64,000 nt of DNA from JALZVT01 sp964611345 (GCA_964611345.1 CAZSYU010000008.1:10640-74639), one strand, 5' to 3'. Positions 44,133-53,688 are shown, numbered from the stretch's first letter. Made by a program: numbers and translations. Notes: a model not told the origin generated them from the letters alone.

Positions 44133-44984
44133 CTAACCGGTGGCCTTACGCAAACCCAGGTTGTGCACAATAGACTTTGTCGCTTTGGCGCGATTCAAAG
44201 TATAGAAATGCAATCCGGGCGCGCCGTTGGCAATGAGTTCTTCGCAGAGTTTGCTTACCACCTGCAGGCCAAACTCCTGCAGGCCCGCAGAATCGTTCTC
44301 AAGACTTTGCAGGCGCTTGCTTAGCCAGCGCGGTATGTCGGCGCCGGCCCGCTCGGAAAAGCGTGCCAGCGACTGATAATTGGTAATAGGCATGATGCCC
44401 GGAATGATTGGCACGTTAATGCCAGCGGCCTGGGCGCGTTCGACAAAGTCATAGTATGCGGAAGGGTTATAGAAATACTGGGTGATTGCCGCGTCTGCAC
44501 CTGCATCTACTTTGCGCTTAAAAAATGCGAGGTCAGTCTCGGGGCTCGAAGCGTCGGGGTGCGTCTCGGGGTAGGCAGCAACAGTGACGTGGAAGTGATC
44601 GCCAGAGTGGTCGCGGATAAAGCGCACCAGTTGTTCCGCATACTGTGTTGATGGACCACCCATGCCGCTGGCAGCGTCGCCGCGCAACGCGACTATGCGG
44701 CGAACACCTGCAGTGCTGTATTCGCCGAGCATAGAGCCAATGTTCTCTTTCGACTCGTCACCCATCGATAGATGAGCAGCAGTATCGACCCCAATCGATT
44801 GAATCTTGCACACCGTTTTCATCGTGCCGTCGCGCGTAGAACCGCCTGCGCCGTAGGTCACTGAACAGTAGTCCGGGCGCAATTCGCGCAGCGCCTCGAC
44901 GGTTTTCTCGAGACCAGCCTCGCCGCTCTCATTGCGGGGTGGAAAAAACTCGAAACTAAGATCGACGGCGTTCGCGGCGGACAT
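44133..44984 (-). CDS. metF: 5,10-methylenetetrahydrofolate reductase
   Basis: FAD enzyme producing 5-methyl-THF for methionine synthesis. 283 residues: LSFEFFPPRNESGEAGL, DYCSVTYGAGGSTRDGT, VRRIVALRGDAASG, FKRKVDAGADAAITQYFYN and NVPIIPGIMPITNYQSLARF. It follows metK by 61 bp on the same strand. In Pseudomonas an ahcY gene with an SAH riboswitch usually accompanies metF; neither is present here. Confidence 0.96.
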   Translation of the reverse strand: MSAANAVDLSFEFFPPRNESGEAGLEKTVEALRELRPDYCSVTYGAGGSTRDGTMKTVCKIQSIGVDTAAHLSMGDESKENIGSMLGEYSTAGVRRIVALRGDAASGMGGPSTQYAEQLVRFIRDHSGDHFHVTVAAYPETHPDASSPETDLAFFKRKVDAGADAAITQYFYNPSAYYDFVERAQAAGINVPIIPGIMPITNYQSLARFSERAGADIPRWLSKRLQSLENDSAGLQEFGLQVVSKLCEELIANGAPGLHFYTLNRAKATKSIVHNLGLRKATG

Positions 44985-45045
44985 GCTGTACTCGATTGGT
45001 CTCTGCTATGGTTTTAGTCGTTACCCAGTTAAGGCCGCTCAGCAG

Positions 45046-46200
45046 CTATATTGCCGCCGCCAGAGCTTCAGCCTTGTCTGTGCGCTCCCAGCTAAACTCA
45101 CTTTCGGTGCGTCCGAAATGCCCGTAGGCTGCGGTGGGTTGATAGATGGGGCGTTTGAGGTCCAGCATCGCAATCAGGCCCTTGGGTCGCAAATCAAAGT
45201 GCTCACGGACAAGTTGAATGATCTTCTCGTCGGACAATTTTCCGGTGCCAAAGGTATTCAGGCTGATGGAGGTGGGCTCAGCCACGCCAATCGCGTAGCT
45301 CACCTGGATTTCCACCCGTTCGGCGAGCCCGGCAGCGACAAGGTTCTTGGCAACATAGCGGCCGGCATAGGCCGCGGAGCGGTCGACCTTGCTGGGGTCT
45401 TTGCCTGAGAAGGCACCGCCGCCGTGACGCGCCATGCCACCATAGGTGTCAACGATGATCTTGCGACCGGTGAGGCCGCAGTCGCCCACCGGGCCACCGA
45501 TGACAAACTTGCCCGTTGGGTTGATGTATACCTTGGTGTCTTTTGTCATCCAGTTACCGGGGATGACGGGCTTAATCACCTCTTCCATCACGGCTTCGTG
45601 GAGCTGCTCATTGGTGACGTCCGGATCGTGTTGAGTAGACAGAACTACCGCTTCAACACCAACAGGTTTGCCAGCGGCGTCATAGCTGAAGGTTAGCTGG
45701 CTCTTGGCATCGGGGCGCAGAAACTTGAGTGACGAGCGACGCATGTCAGCCTGTTGCTTAACCAGCCGATGCGAATAGGTGATCGGGGCGGGCATGAGCA
45801 CATCAGTTTCGTCGGTTGCGTAACCAAACATCAGGCCCTGGTCGCCGGCGCCCTGTTCTTTCTCACTGGCTTCGTCGACGCCAACCGCAATGTCGACGGA
45901 CTGCTGACCGAGTGCGTTGACTACCGTACAGTCGTCGGCATCGAAGCCGAGTTCTGCGCTGTCGTAACCAATTTCGCCGACGGTTTTGCGCACAATGGCG
46001 TCAATGTCGACGGTGGCGTTGGAGCGAACTTCGCCAGCGACAACCACAATACCGGTCTTAATTAGTGTTTCGCAGGCAACGCGTGAGTCGGGGTCCTGTG
46101 CCAGCATCGCATCCACGATGGCGTCTGATACCTGGTCAGCGACTTTGTCGGGATGACCCTCAGAAACAGACTCGGATGTGAATAAGCCGTAGTCGCTCAT
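45046..46200 (-). CDS. metK: S-adenosylmethionine synthetase
   Basis: Makes SAM from methionine and ATP. 384 residues from ATG 46200 (five codons inside the longest frame), matching the usual start DYGLFTSESVSEGHPDKVADQ. Motifs: GAGDQGLMFGYATDET and GGGAFSGKDPSKVDRSAAY with the phosphate-binding P-loop. Upstream at 46304-46316 is a TGAA-N5-TTCA palindrome of the MetR type. Divergent from tkt. Confidence 0.97.
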   Translation of the reverse strand: MSDYGLFTSESVSEGHPDKVADQVSDAIVDAMLAQDPDSRVACETLIKTGIVVVAGEVRSNATVDIDAIVRKTVGEIGYDSAELGFDADDCTVVNALGQQSVDIAVGVDEASEKEQGAGDQGLMFGYATDETDVLMPAPITYSHRLVKQQADMRRSSLKFLRPDAKSQLTFSYDAAGKPVGVEAVVLSTQHDPDVTNEQLHEAVMEEVIKPVIPGNWMTKDTKVYINPTGKFVIGGPVGDCGLTGRKIIVDTYGGMARHGGGAFSGKDPSKVDRSAAYAGRYVAKNLVAAGLAERVEIQVSYAIGVAEPTSISLNTFGTGKLSDEKIIQLVREHFDLRPKGLIAMLDLKRPIYQPTAAYGHFGRTESEFSWERTDKAEALAAAI

Positions 46201-46531
46201 CGTGTAGTTCCTCATTGGTAGTCAATTCAAGCTAGCTGGTCAGTCTAACCCAGATCATGGATCCAGATCATGCGGGGCACCTGTGCAGCTCTTAAGTACA
46301 AGCTGAAGTAGATTCATTTCAGTTGGGCAATTGGCCATTGTCACCCTGTACGCTAGGCAGGCGATTGAGTTGGTAAAACTGTTTGCAGGCGTGTCGTTAA
46401 GACCGGACAATTGCGTTGCGAGACATACAAGCTGCATTTCTAAACGTTTATTCAAGGTGTCTATGCGACACGCCAACGTGATCGATCGGGGAGCGGTTCT
46501 AACATGATATTTGAGTCAAATTGGGGGCCCA
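46201..46531. other. Divergent intergenic region metK/tkt
   Basis: About 330 bp without a supported gene. It contains a direct repeat CCAGATCATG (46251-46260 and 46264-46273, 3 bp apart) and a TGAA-N5-TTCA palindrome. A 73-codon minus-strand frame at 46255-46476 has no recognisable content. No SAM or SAH riboswitch pattern was recognised. Confidence 0.6.
46304..46316. promoter_or_regulatory. Candidate MetR-type operator upstream of metK
   Basis: TGAAGTAGATTCA, an exact match to the LysR-type MetR consensus TGAA-N5-TTCA, about 104 bp upstream of the metK start. An eight-base constrained match is expected about once by chance in a window of this size, so only its location supports it. Confidence 0.35.
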
Positions 46532-48595
46532 ATGAGCGCATCTGACGCTAATTCAAAGAGTGTTTCGGCGCAGGTTGGTTCAGGCAGCGACGGCGCTAAT
46601 GCGATTCGAGCACTGGCGATGGATGCGGTACAGGCGGCTAACTCAGGTCACCCGGGCGCACCCATGGGCATGGCTGATGTGGCAGACGTCATGTGGCGCA
46701 ACTTTTTACGCCACAACCCTGCTGACCCGAACTGGCACAACCGGGATCGCTTTGTGTTGTCGAATGGTCACGGTTCCATGCTGCTCTATAGCATGCTGCA
46801 TCTGTCCGGTTATGACCTGTCGATGGCTGAGATCAAGGCGTTTCGACAATTGCATTCCAAAACAGCCGGTCACCCCGAATCGGGTGTCTGTCCGGGTGTG
46901 GAAACCACCACGGGACCACTCGGACAGGGCATTGCCAATGCGGTTGGCATGGCGCTGGCGGAGCAGCGTCTGGCTGCCGAGTTTAACCGGCCTGGGCATG
47001 AGATTATTGATCACCGTACCTGGGTCTTTGTCGGTGATGGCTGCCTGATGGAAGGCATCTCCCACGAGGTGGCCTCGTTTGCCGGGCACGAACAGCTGGG
47101 TAAGCTCAAGGTTATCTGGGATGACAATGGCATCTCTATCGATGGCGCGACGGACGGCTGGTTCTCAGAGGATGTGCCTGCCCGCTTCGAAGCCTATGGC
47201 TGGCGGGTTATTCGTGACGTCGACGGCCACGATCAGGATGCCGTCGCCAAGGCGTTGGCACTTGCCTGTGATGATGAATCGGCACCCGTGCTGATTTGCA
47301 CCCGGACGACCATCGGTTTTGGCTCGCCCGCCAAGGCTGGCACTGCTTCAGCGCATGGTGCGCCATTGGGTGCGGATGAGATTGCCGCTACTCGCAAGCG
47401 CCTGAACTGGGGCTACGAGGCGTTCGAAATTCCCCAGCACATTTACGATCACTGGGATTGCCGCCCAGCGGGCGCTGCTGCCCAAAGTGCCTGGAATGAC
47501 GCATTCGCCGCCTACCGGACCGCGTTTCCACAACTCGCAGATGCTCTGGAACGACGCATGTCGGGCGGCCTGCCAGCCCAATGGGACAGCGCCCTTATGC
47601 ATCTTGCCGAGCGGGCACAGGAAGAGCTTAAGCCATTGGCGACCCGCAAGTCGTCCCAGGCCTGCATTAACGCCCTGGCGCCTGGTCTCGATGAACTCTT
47701 TGGTGGCTCCGCGGATCTGACCGGCTCGAATCTGACCAAGTGGCAGGGGGCTGATGAGTCCCGCTATTTAAGCTTCGGCGTGCGCGAGTTTGGCATGACG
47801 GCCATTGCCAATGGCATGGCGCTGCACGGCGGCTTTGTGCCATTCACGGGTACTTTTTTGGTCTTTATGGAGTACGCCCGTAACGCGGTTCGATTGGCGG
47901 CTTTGATGGAGCTGCGCAATATCTTCGTCTACACCCACGATTCCGTGGCTGTTGGCGAAGATGGCCCAACCCACCAGCCGATTGAGCAGCTCACCAATCT
48001 GCGCACGACCCCCAATCTGTCGACCTGGCGACCCTGCGACACGGTAGAGAGTGCCTTTGCCTGGCGGGCAGCCATCGCTCGCAGCGATGGCCCGACGGCG
48101 CTGATTTTTACGCGGCAGAATACGCAACAGCAGACTCGCGATGCACAGACCTTTGAGGCAATTGCACGGGGCGGTTATGTACTGCGCCGGGAGCCGACAG
48201 CTGGCGCGCTTGATATCGTCTTGCTGGCCACCGGCTCTGAGGTTGAGCTGGCCATGGCTGCTGCTGATACGCTGGCAGCTGAAGGGATTGGTGCCCGGGT
48301 AGTGTCTATGCCGTGCGTAGAGGAATTTATGCGCCAGGACGCCGATTACCGCGAAGCGGTGCTGCCCGCGCAGTGTCGCGCTCGCCTTGCGGTTGAGGCC
48401 GGTCACCCAGATTACTGGTATCGCTTCACCGGTCTTGATGGAGCTGTGGTCGGCATCGACTCTTTTGGGGTCTCAGCGCCCGGTGATGTGGCGCTCGACA
48501 CACTTGGTATCAATGCCGCAAACGTGCTGACCCGGGCCCGGGAGGTGCTGCGTTCATCACAAAAAAAGCCACTGGGAGCTGATGCTCCAGCCTGA
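46532..48595 (+). CDS. tkt: Transketolase
   Basis: TPP enzyme of the pentose phosphate pathway. 687 residues from ATG 46532 with GGGGG 5 to 9 nt upstream; a TTG at 46511 is an alternative. N-terminal half: ANSGHPGAPMGMADV, HGSMLLYSMLHLSGYDL, TTGPLGQGIANAVGMA, VGDGCLMEGISHEVASFAG (TPP site) and WDDNGISIDG. C-terminal half: FGVREFGMTAIANGMALHGG and THDSVAVGEDGPTHQPIEQL. Followed by pgk 51 bp on, then fba. Confidence 0.97.
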   Translation: MSASDANSKSVSAQVGSGSDGANAIRALAMDAVQAANSGHPGAPMGMADVADVMWRNFLRHNPADPNWHNRDRFVLSNGHGSMLLYSMLHLSGYDLSMAEIKAFRQLHSKTAGHPESGVCPGVETTTGPLGQGIANAVGMALAEQRLAAEFNRPGHEIIDHRTWVFVGDGCLMEGISHEVASFAGHEQLGKLKVIWDDNGISIDGATDGWFSEDVPARFEAYGWRVIRDVDGHDQDAVAKALALACDDESAPVLICTRTTIGFGSPAKAGTASAHGAPLGADEIAATRKRLNWGYEAFEIPQHIYDHWDCRPAGAAAQSAWNDAFAAYRTAFPQLADALERRMSGGLPAQWDSALMHLAERAQEELKPLATRKSSQACINALAPGLDELFGGSADLTGSNLTKWQGADESRYLSFGVREFGMTAIANGMALHGGFVPFTGTFLVFMEYARNAVRLAALMELRNIFVYTHDSVAVGEDGPTHQPIEQLTNLRTTPNLSTWRPCDTVESAFAWRAAIARSDGPTALIFTRQNTQQQTRDAQTFEAIARGGYVLRREPTAGALDIVLLATGSEVELAMAAADTLAAEGIGARVVSMPCVEEFMRQDADYREAVLPAQCRARLAVEAGHPDYWYRFTGLDGAVVGIDSFGVSAPGDVALDTLGINAANVLTRAREVLRSSQKKPLGADAPA

Positions 48596-48646
48596 ATGAA
48601 GTAGGTTGTACCGACTGATTGTGCGTACTAAACAGGCGGTAGAACA

Positions 48647-49822
48647 ATGACCATTGCCCTCATGAGCGAAGCAGCGAAGGCCGGCACCCTAAAGGGCGCC
48701 CGGGTGCTTATTCGTGAAGATCTGAACGTCCCTGTCAAAGACGGTGTGGTAACCAGCGATGCCCGCATCCGTGCCGCGGTGCCAACCCTTAAGCTTGCGC
48801 TTGAATCGGGGGCCCGCCTGCTTGTCATGTCACACCTGGGACGTCCGACCGAGGGTGAGTTCGCTGCAGAATTCTCGTTGCAGCCCGTTGCTACCCGACT
48901 CGGTGAGTTGCTGGGTTGCGAGGTACCGCTGATTGCCGATTGGCAAACTCATACGCCAGCGATTGGCGCGGGCGAAATCGCCCTGCTGGAGAACATTCGC
49001 TTCAATGTCGGCGAGAAGAAAAACGACGATCAGCTTGCTCAGTCGTTGGCTGCATTATGCGACATCTATGTGATGGATGCCTTTGGCACTGCGCATCGTG
49101 CGCATGCATCGACTCATGGTGTGGCAAAATTTGCGCCACAAGCCTGTGCAGGATTGTTGTTAGCCGGTGAGCTGGAGGCGTTGGAAAAGGCGCTAAAAAC
49201 CCCTAAAAAACCAGTGATTGCCATTGTTGGCGGTTCTAAAGTATCTACCAAGCTGGAAGTGCTTGAGTCGCTGGCTGCAGTGGCTGACCAGATCATAGTT
49301 GGCGGCGGTATTGCCAACACGTTTCTCGCGGCGGCCGGTCACCCGGTGGGTGCATCGCTGCATGAAGCAGACCTGGTGGATGCCGCCAAGCGGATCGCTG
49401 GTTTGACCGAAATTCCGCTGCCTGTTGATGTCATGACCGCGCCTGAGTTTGCGGAGTCTGCGACGGCCACCGTGCGATTGGTGAGCGAGGTGGGCAATGA
49501 AGAGATGATTCTGGACATTGGTCCTGAGACCGCACGCCAGTTTGGTGAACGCCTGAAAGGTGCTGGTACCATAATCTGGAATGGACCGGTCGGGGTCTTT
49601 GAATTTGATCAGTTTGGCGAAGGCACCCGGGTGTTGGCAGAATCTATTGCCGCGAGTGGCGGGTTTTCGATTGCTGGCGGTGGCGATACCCTGGCTGCGA
49701 TCGACAAGTACGCTGTAGCGGATGAGATCGGTTACATCTCTACCGGCGGCGGTGCGTTCCTCGAGTTTGTTGAAGGCAAGGTACTTCCCGCAGTAGCGAT
49801 GCTACAAGAACGTAACAACTAG
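48647..49822 (+). CDS. pgk: Phosphoglycerate kinase
   Basis: Glycolytic and gluconeogenic kinase. 391 residues: ARVLIREDLNVPVKDGVVTSD, MSHLGRPTEGEF, MDAFGTAHRAHAST, PVIAIVGGSKVSTKLEVLE, NGPVGVFEFDQFGEGT and the nucleotide motif GGGDTLAAIDKY. In Pseudomonas an epd/gap gene stands between tkt and pgk; here nothing intervenes. Confidence 0.97.
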   Translation: MTIALMSEAAKAGTLKGARVLIREDLNVPVKDGVVTSDARIRAAVPTLKLALESGARLLVMSHLGRPTEGEFAAEFSLQPVATRLGELLGCEVPLIADWQTHTPAIGAGEIALLENIRFNVGEKKNDDQLAQSLAALCDIYVMDAFGTAHRAHASTHGVAKFAPQACAGLLLAGELEALEKALKTPKKPVIAIVGGSKVSTKLEVLESLAAVADQIIVGGGIANTFLAAAGHPVGASLHEADLVDAAKRIAGLTEIPLPVDVMTAPEFAESATATVRLVSEVGNEEMILDIGPETARQFGERLKGAGTIIWNGPVGVFEFDQFGEGTRVLAESIAASGGFSIAGGGDTLAAIDKYAVADEIGYISTGGGAFLEFVEGKVLPAVAMLQERNN

Positions 49823-49902
49823 GCCGCAAGCTGCGTAAGGCATTCGTGCTCGCTCGCTGTATCATGCGGCGCAAGAATTGCCTGATTTTTAGGAGAATGT
49901 AG

Positions 49903-50967
49903 ATGGCCCTGATCAGCATGCGTCAGCTGTTGGACCACGCGGCGGAGCACCAGTACGGCGTGCCGGCGTTTAACGTGAACAACCTCGAGCAAATGCGCGC
50001 CATTATGGAGGGTGCCCAGGCCACCGATTCGCCGGTGATCGTCCAGGCCTCTGCGGGTGCCCGCAAGTACGCCGGTCCAACGTTTCTGCGCCACCTCATT
50101 CTCGCAGCCGTTGAAGAGTTTCCCGATATTCCTGTTGTCATGCATCAGGACCACGGCGGTTCTCCTGCCGTTTGTCAGCGCTCCATCGCTCTTGGCTTTT
50201 CTTCAGTGATGATGGATGGTTCTCTCGAGGAAGATCAGAAAACGCCTGCGAGTTACGACTACAACGTAGATGTAACGCGGCGCACTGTCGATATGGCGCA
50301 CGCCTGCGGCGTATCTGTCGAAGGTGAGTTGGGCTGTCTCGGTTCGCTTGAAACCGGCCAGGCTGGCGAAGAAGATGGTGTTGGTGCTGACGTCACGCTG
50401 TCGATGGACATGATGCTAACCGACCCCGATGAAGCGGCTGACTTTGTTAAGAAGACTCATGTTGATGCGTTGGCGATTGCGATTGGTACTTCCCATGGCG
50501 CCTATAAATTCACGCGCCCGCCAACGGGTGACATTCTGGCGATTGATCGAGTGAAAGCGATTAATAAGCGTATTCCGGAGACTCACCTGGTAATGCATGG
50601 TTCCTCAAGTGTGCCGCAGGAGATGCTGGCCGTGATCAACGAGTTTGGTGGCGAGATTCCTGAAACCTATGGGGTTCCAGTTGAAGAGATCCAGGAGGGC
50701 ATCAAGCATGGGGTGCGCAAAGTAAATATCGACACTGACTTACGGCTTGCATCAACAGCTGCCATTCGCAAGTTCATGGCGCACAACAAGTCAGAGTTTG
50801 ATCCACGCAAATACCTTAGCGAAACGACGAAGGCGATGCGTGATGTGGTTGTCGCTCGCTACGAAGCGTTTGGTACTGCGGGCCAGGCCGGCAAGATCAA
50901 GCCGCTGTCACTCGATGCGATGTCTGATGAATATTCAGCGGGGAAGCTGGACCCGGTGATTAAGTAG
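49903..50967 (+). CDS. fba: Fructose-bisphosphate aldolase, class II (Calvin-cycle subtype)
   Basis: Zinc aldolase cleaving fructose-1,6-bisphosphate. 354 residues: YGVPAFNVNNLEQMRAIM, PVVMHQDHGGSPAVC (zinc His), GSLEEDQKTPASYDYNV, SVEGELGCLGSLETGQAGEEDG, AIGTSHGAYKFTR (zinc His) and VNIDTDLRLASTAAIR. Sequence style matches the CbbA-like subtype. AGGAG at 49892-49896 precedes the ATG. Converges on serA. Confidence 0.97.
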   Translation: MALISMRQLLDHAAEHQYGVPAFNVNNLEQMRAIMEGAQATDSPVIVQASAGARKYAGPTFLRHLILAAVEEFPDIPVVMHQDHGGSPAVCQRSIALGFSSVMMDGSLEEDQKTPASYDYNVDVTRRTVDMAHACGVSVEGELGCLGSLETGQAGEEDGVGADVTLSMDMMLTDPDEAADFVKKTHVDALAIAIGTSHGAYKFTRPPTGDILAIDRVKAINKRIPETHLVMHGSSSVPQEMLAVINEFGGEIPETYGVPVEEIQEGIKHGVRKVNIDTDLRLASTAAIRKFMAHNKSEFDPRKYLSETTKAMRDVVVARYEAFGTAGQAGKIKPLSLDAMSDEYSAGKLDPVIK

Positions 50968-50979
50968 TCGCTGGCAAAC

Positions 50980-51003
50980 AGGGGGAACGTTGTGATTCCT
51001 CCT
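50980..51003. terminator. Candidate bidirectional terminator between fba and serA
   Basis: 8-bp stem AGGGGGAA / TTCCTCCT (50980-50987 with 50996-51003), one G-U pair, loop of 8 nt. It is followed by TCTGCTGATTTT on the plus strand. The position between convergent genes fits a terminator; the T-run is weak and displaced. Confidence 0.4.
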
Positions 51004-51013
51004 TCTGCTGATT

Positions 51014-52243
51014 TTAGAACAACACGCGTGCGCGGATCGTGCCGTCGATTTGCCGCAGCTCCTGCAGCACCGCGCCTGACTGCTCCTCGTCGATATCCAG
51101 CACCACATAGCCGATATCTGCGGTAGTTTGCAGGTACTGTCCTGAGATGTTCACACCCAGATCGGAAAATACCTGATTGATTGCTGACAGCACGCCTGGC
51201 TGATTGCGATGTACATGCAGTAGGCGATGCTTGCCCTGGTGTTCAGGCAGGGCCGCCTCAGGGAAGTTCACTGCAGATAGCGTTGAGCCGTTATCGCTGT
51301 AGCGAATGAGTTTTGTGGCAACCTCTTCGCCAATGTTGCTTTGTGCTTCGGCCGTACTGCCACCGATATGGGGCGTCAGTAGCACGTTGTCTAGTTTTTG
51401 CAGGCGAGACACGAAAGGCTCGTTATTGGATTTTGGCTCTTCGGGATAAACGTCGATAGCGGCACCGAGTAGCTTGCCGGCTTCGAGGGCATCGGCCAGC
51501 GCCTCAAGATCAATGACGTTACCGCGCGAGGCGTTGATCAGTACTGCACTTGGCTTCATGAGAGAAAGCGCGCCAGCATCAATCATGCTTTTTGTTTGCT
51601 GTGTTGCCGGTACGTGCATTGAGACCACATCGGCTTCTTGCAGCAATTCTTCCAACGATTCGGCTTGTCGAGCGTTGCCTAGCTTTAACTTGGTCTCTAC
51701 ATCGAAAAACACCACCCGCATACCCAGCGATTCTGCCAACACACTCAGTTGCTTGCCGATGTTGCCGTAGCCCACCACGCCCAAAGTTTTGCCGCGAGTC
51801 TCAAAGGAATTACTTGCCGACTTTTGCCATTTGCCTTCGCGCAACTGATTGTGTCGAGCAGGCACACTGCGTAGTAGCAAGATCGCTTCGGCCAGCACCA
51901 GTTCTGCCACGCTGCGAGTATTGCTGAAAGGCGCATTGAAGACCGGCACGCCTTTCAGCGACGCTGCATGCAGGTCGACCTGATTGGTACCAATGCAAAA
52001 ACAACCCACGGCAATCAGTCGGTCGGCGGCGTCTAGAGCTGCGGCGTCAAGCTGTGTACGGGAGCGAATACCGAGTACATGAACGCCGGCTAACGCGGCT
52101 GCCAGTGCATCGCCTTGCAAAGCTGCCTTCTCCCGGCGAATGTTGGTGTAACCGGCGTTGCGAAAGGCCGTGACTGCAGATTCGTGTACCCCTTCCAGTA
52201 ACAGAATATTGATACGTGTACGGTCGAGAGAAGTTTGAGACAA
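51014..52243 (-). CDS. serA: D-3-phosphoglycerate dehydrogenase
   Basis: First step of serine synthesis. 409 residues: N-terminal substrate domain, NAD site LGVVGYGNIGKQLSVLAESLG, RGNVIDLEALADAL, catalytic His in LLTPHIGGSTAEAQSNIG, and a C-terminal ACT domain (LHVHRNQPGVLSAINQVFSDLG and on) for serine feedback. The length is that of the E. coli type. Divergent from a D-2-hydroxyglutarate dehydrogenase gene 77 bp away, a partner that recycles SerA's by-product in pseudomonads. Confidence 0.97.
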   Translation of the reverse strand: MSQTSLDRTRINILLLEGVHESAVTAFRNAGYTNIRREKAALQGDALAAALAGVHVLGIRSRTQLDAAALDAADRLIAVGCFCIGTNQVDLHAASLKGVPVFNAPFSNTRSVAELVLAEAILLLRSVPARHNQLREGKWQKSASNSFETRGKTLGVVGYGNIGKQLSVLAESLGMRVVFFDVETKLKLGNARQAESLEELLQEADVVSMHVPATQQTKSMIDAGALSLMKPSAVLINASRGNVIDLEALADALEAGKLLGAAIDVYPEEPKSNNEPFVSRLQKLDNVLLTPHIGGSTAEAQSNIGEEVATKLIRYSDNGSTLSAVNFPEAALPEHQGKHRLLHVHRNQPGVLSAINQVFSDLGVNISGQYLQTTADIGYVVLDIDEEQSGAVLQELRQIDGTIRARVLF

Positions 52244-52320
52244 CGGTTGAGCTCGAAGGTCAGGAAAGGGGCGTTATACTAGCAGCGTTGTTTAACTATT
52301 CGGCAGGTGGCCGTTTGAGA

Positions 52321-53688
52321 ATGCCTAAGTTCCTTGATGAGATTTTCTCACCTGAACAGATAGCCCGGGATGACGACTCCCTGAATAACTGGGGGCGCGA
52401 CTGGACACGCGACAAAACGCCGGCACCAAGTGCGGTGGTTTTTCCTCGCAGTGCTGAAGAAGTGCAGGCCCTGGTGCGCAAAGCCGGCGAAGAGCGTACG
52501 GCGCTGGTTCCAAGCGGTGGACGGACCGGCTTGTCGGGCGGTGCGGTGGCGGCTAACAGCGAGGTCGTAGTGTCATTCGACAAGATGAACCGTATATTGG
52601 ACTTTGATGCCACGGACCGGATTGTGCGCTGTGAGCCTGGAGTCGTCACAGCCGCGCTGCAGACTTTCGCAGCGGAGCGAGACTTAATGTATCCCGTTGA
52701 CTTTGCGTCTTCGGGGTCGAGCCACATAGGCGGCAACATCGCAACCAATGCAGGCGGAATCAAGGTTATCCGCTATGGGCTCACACGCGATTGGGTTACC
52801 GGGCTAAGTGTGGTTACCGGTGCGGGTGACATGTTGAAGTGTAACCAGGGCCTCACCAAGAATGCGACCGGCTACGACCTGCGGCATCTGTTTGTGGGTT
52901 CAGAAGGTACGCTTGGTCTTATTGTTGAGGCCGAGATGCGCCTCGCCAAGGCCGCCGAGCCACATCGGGTAATGGTGCTTGGGGTGCCGGAGTTTCCTGA
53001 TTTATTGAAAGTCCTTGCGGCATTTCAACAGGAAGTGACGCTGTCTGCGTTTGAATTCTTTTCGCAGATTGCACTGGACAAGGTGCGTGCTCATCGTGAT
53101 TTGTCCGAGCCCTTAAGCGCAGCAACCAATTTCTACGCGCTGCTTGAGTTCGATAACAGCGCTGAAGAATCAGCCATGGCGGCGTTTACGAGAGTGCTGG
53201 AAGAAGGTTGGGTTACTGATGGTGTGCTTAGCCAGTCGGACGCACAGGCGGCGGCGCTGTGGCAGTTGCGAGAAGGCATCTCTGAGAGCATCTCTGTGTT
53301 TACGCCGTATAAGAACGATCTGGCGGTAAAGGTTTCGGTGCTGCCCGAATTTTTAACCAAAGTCACAGACTGTGTACAAAACGCCTATCCCGACTATGAG
53401 GTGTGTTGGTATGGCCATATTGGCGATGGCAATCTGCATCTGAATATTCTGAAACCCGAAGCACTGTCGATAGAAGAGTTTTACGCCAACTGTGGACAGA
53501 TCAGCCCACAAATTTTTGCTCTGGTTGAAGCGGTGGGTGGCAGCATTTCTGCAGAACACGGTGTGGGTACGTTAAAGGCCGACTATCTGCAGTACAGTCG
53601 CTCGTCTGAGCAGATCGCAGTTATGCGCGGACTAAAGGGCTTGTTTGATCCACATGGCATCATGAACCCGGGTAAGCTATTGGCTTAG
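52321..53688 (+). CDS. FAD-linked oxidase, probable D-2-hydroxyglutarate dehydrogenase
   Basis: 455 residues from ATG 52321. PCMH-type FAD domain: ALVPSGGRTGLSGGAVA, CEPGVVTAALQTFAAERDL, DFASSGSSHIGGNIATNAGG, KNATGYDLRHLFVGSEGTLG. C-terminal FAD-oxidase domain: YGHIGDGNLHLNI (metal/substrate His) and SAEHGVGTLKADYL. The family also contains D-lactate and glycolate dehydrogenases. D-2-hydroxyglutarate is favoured because the same gene next to serA in Pseudomonas has that activity, oxidising the 2-hydroxyglutarate that SerA makes. A TATACT at 52275-52280 is a possible -10 box. Confidence 0.82.
   Translation: MPKFLDEIFSPEQIARDDDSLNNWGRDWTRDKTPAPSAVVFPRSAEEVQALVRKAGEERTALVPSGGRTGLSGGAVAANSEVVVSFDKMNRILDFDATDRIVRCEPGVVTAALQTFAAERDLMYPVDFASSGSSHIGGNIATNAGGIKVIRYGLTRDWVTGLSVVTGAGDMLKCNQGLTKNATGYDLRHLFVGSEGTLGLIVEAEMRLAKAAEPHRVMVLGVPEFPDLLKVLAAFQQEVTLSAFEFFSQIALDKVRAHRDLSEPLSAATNFYALLEFDNSAEESAMAAFTRVLEEGWVTDGVLSQSDAQAAALWQLREGISESISVFTPYKNDLAVKVSVLPEFLTKVTDCVQNAYPDYEVCWYGHIGDGNLHLNILKPEALSIEEFYANCGQISPQIFALVEAVGGSISAEHGVGTLKADYLQYSRSSEQIAVMRGLKGLFDPHGIMNPGKLLA

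Noticed and set aside
46255..46476. 73-codon minus-strand frame upstream of metK
   Set aside because: No ribosome site, no recognisable domain; lies in the probable regulatory region.
46201..46510. SAM or SAH riboswitch upstream of metK-metF
   Set aside because: I could not match the conserved cores of known classes; a covariance-model search would be decisive.
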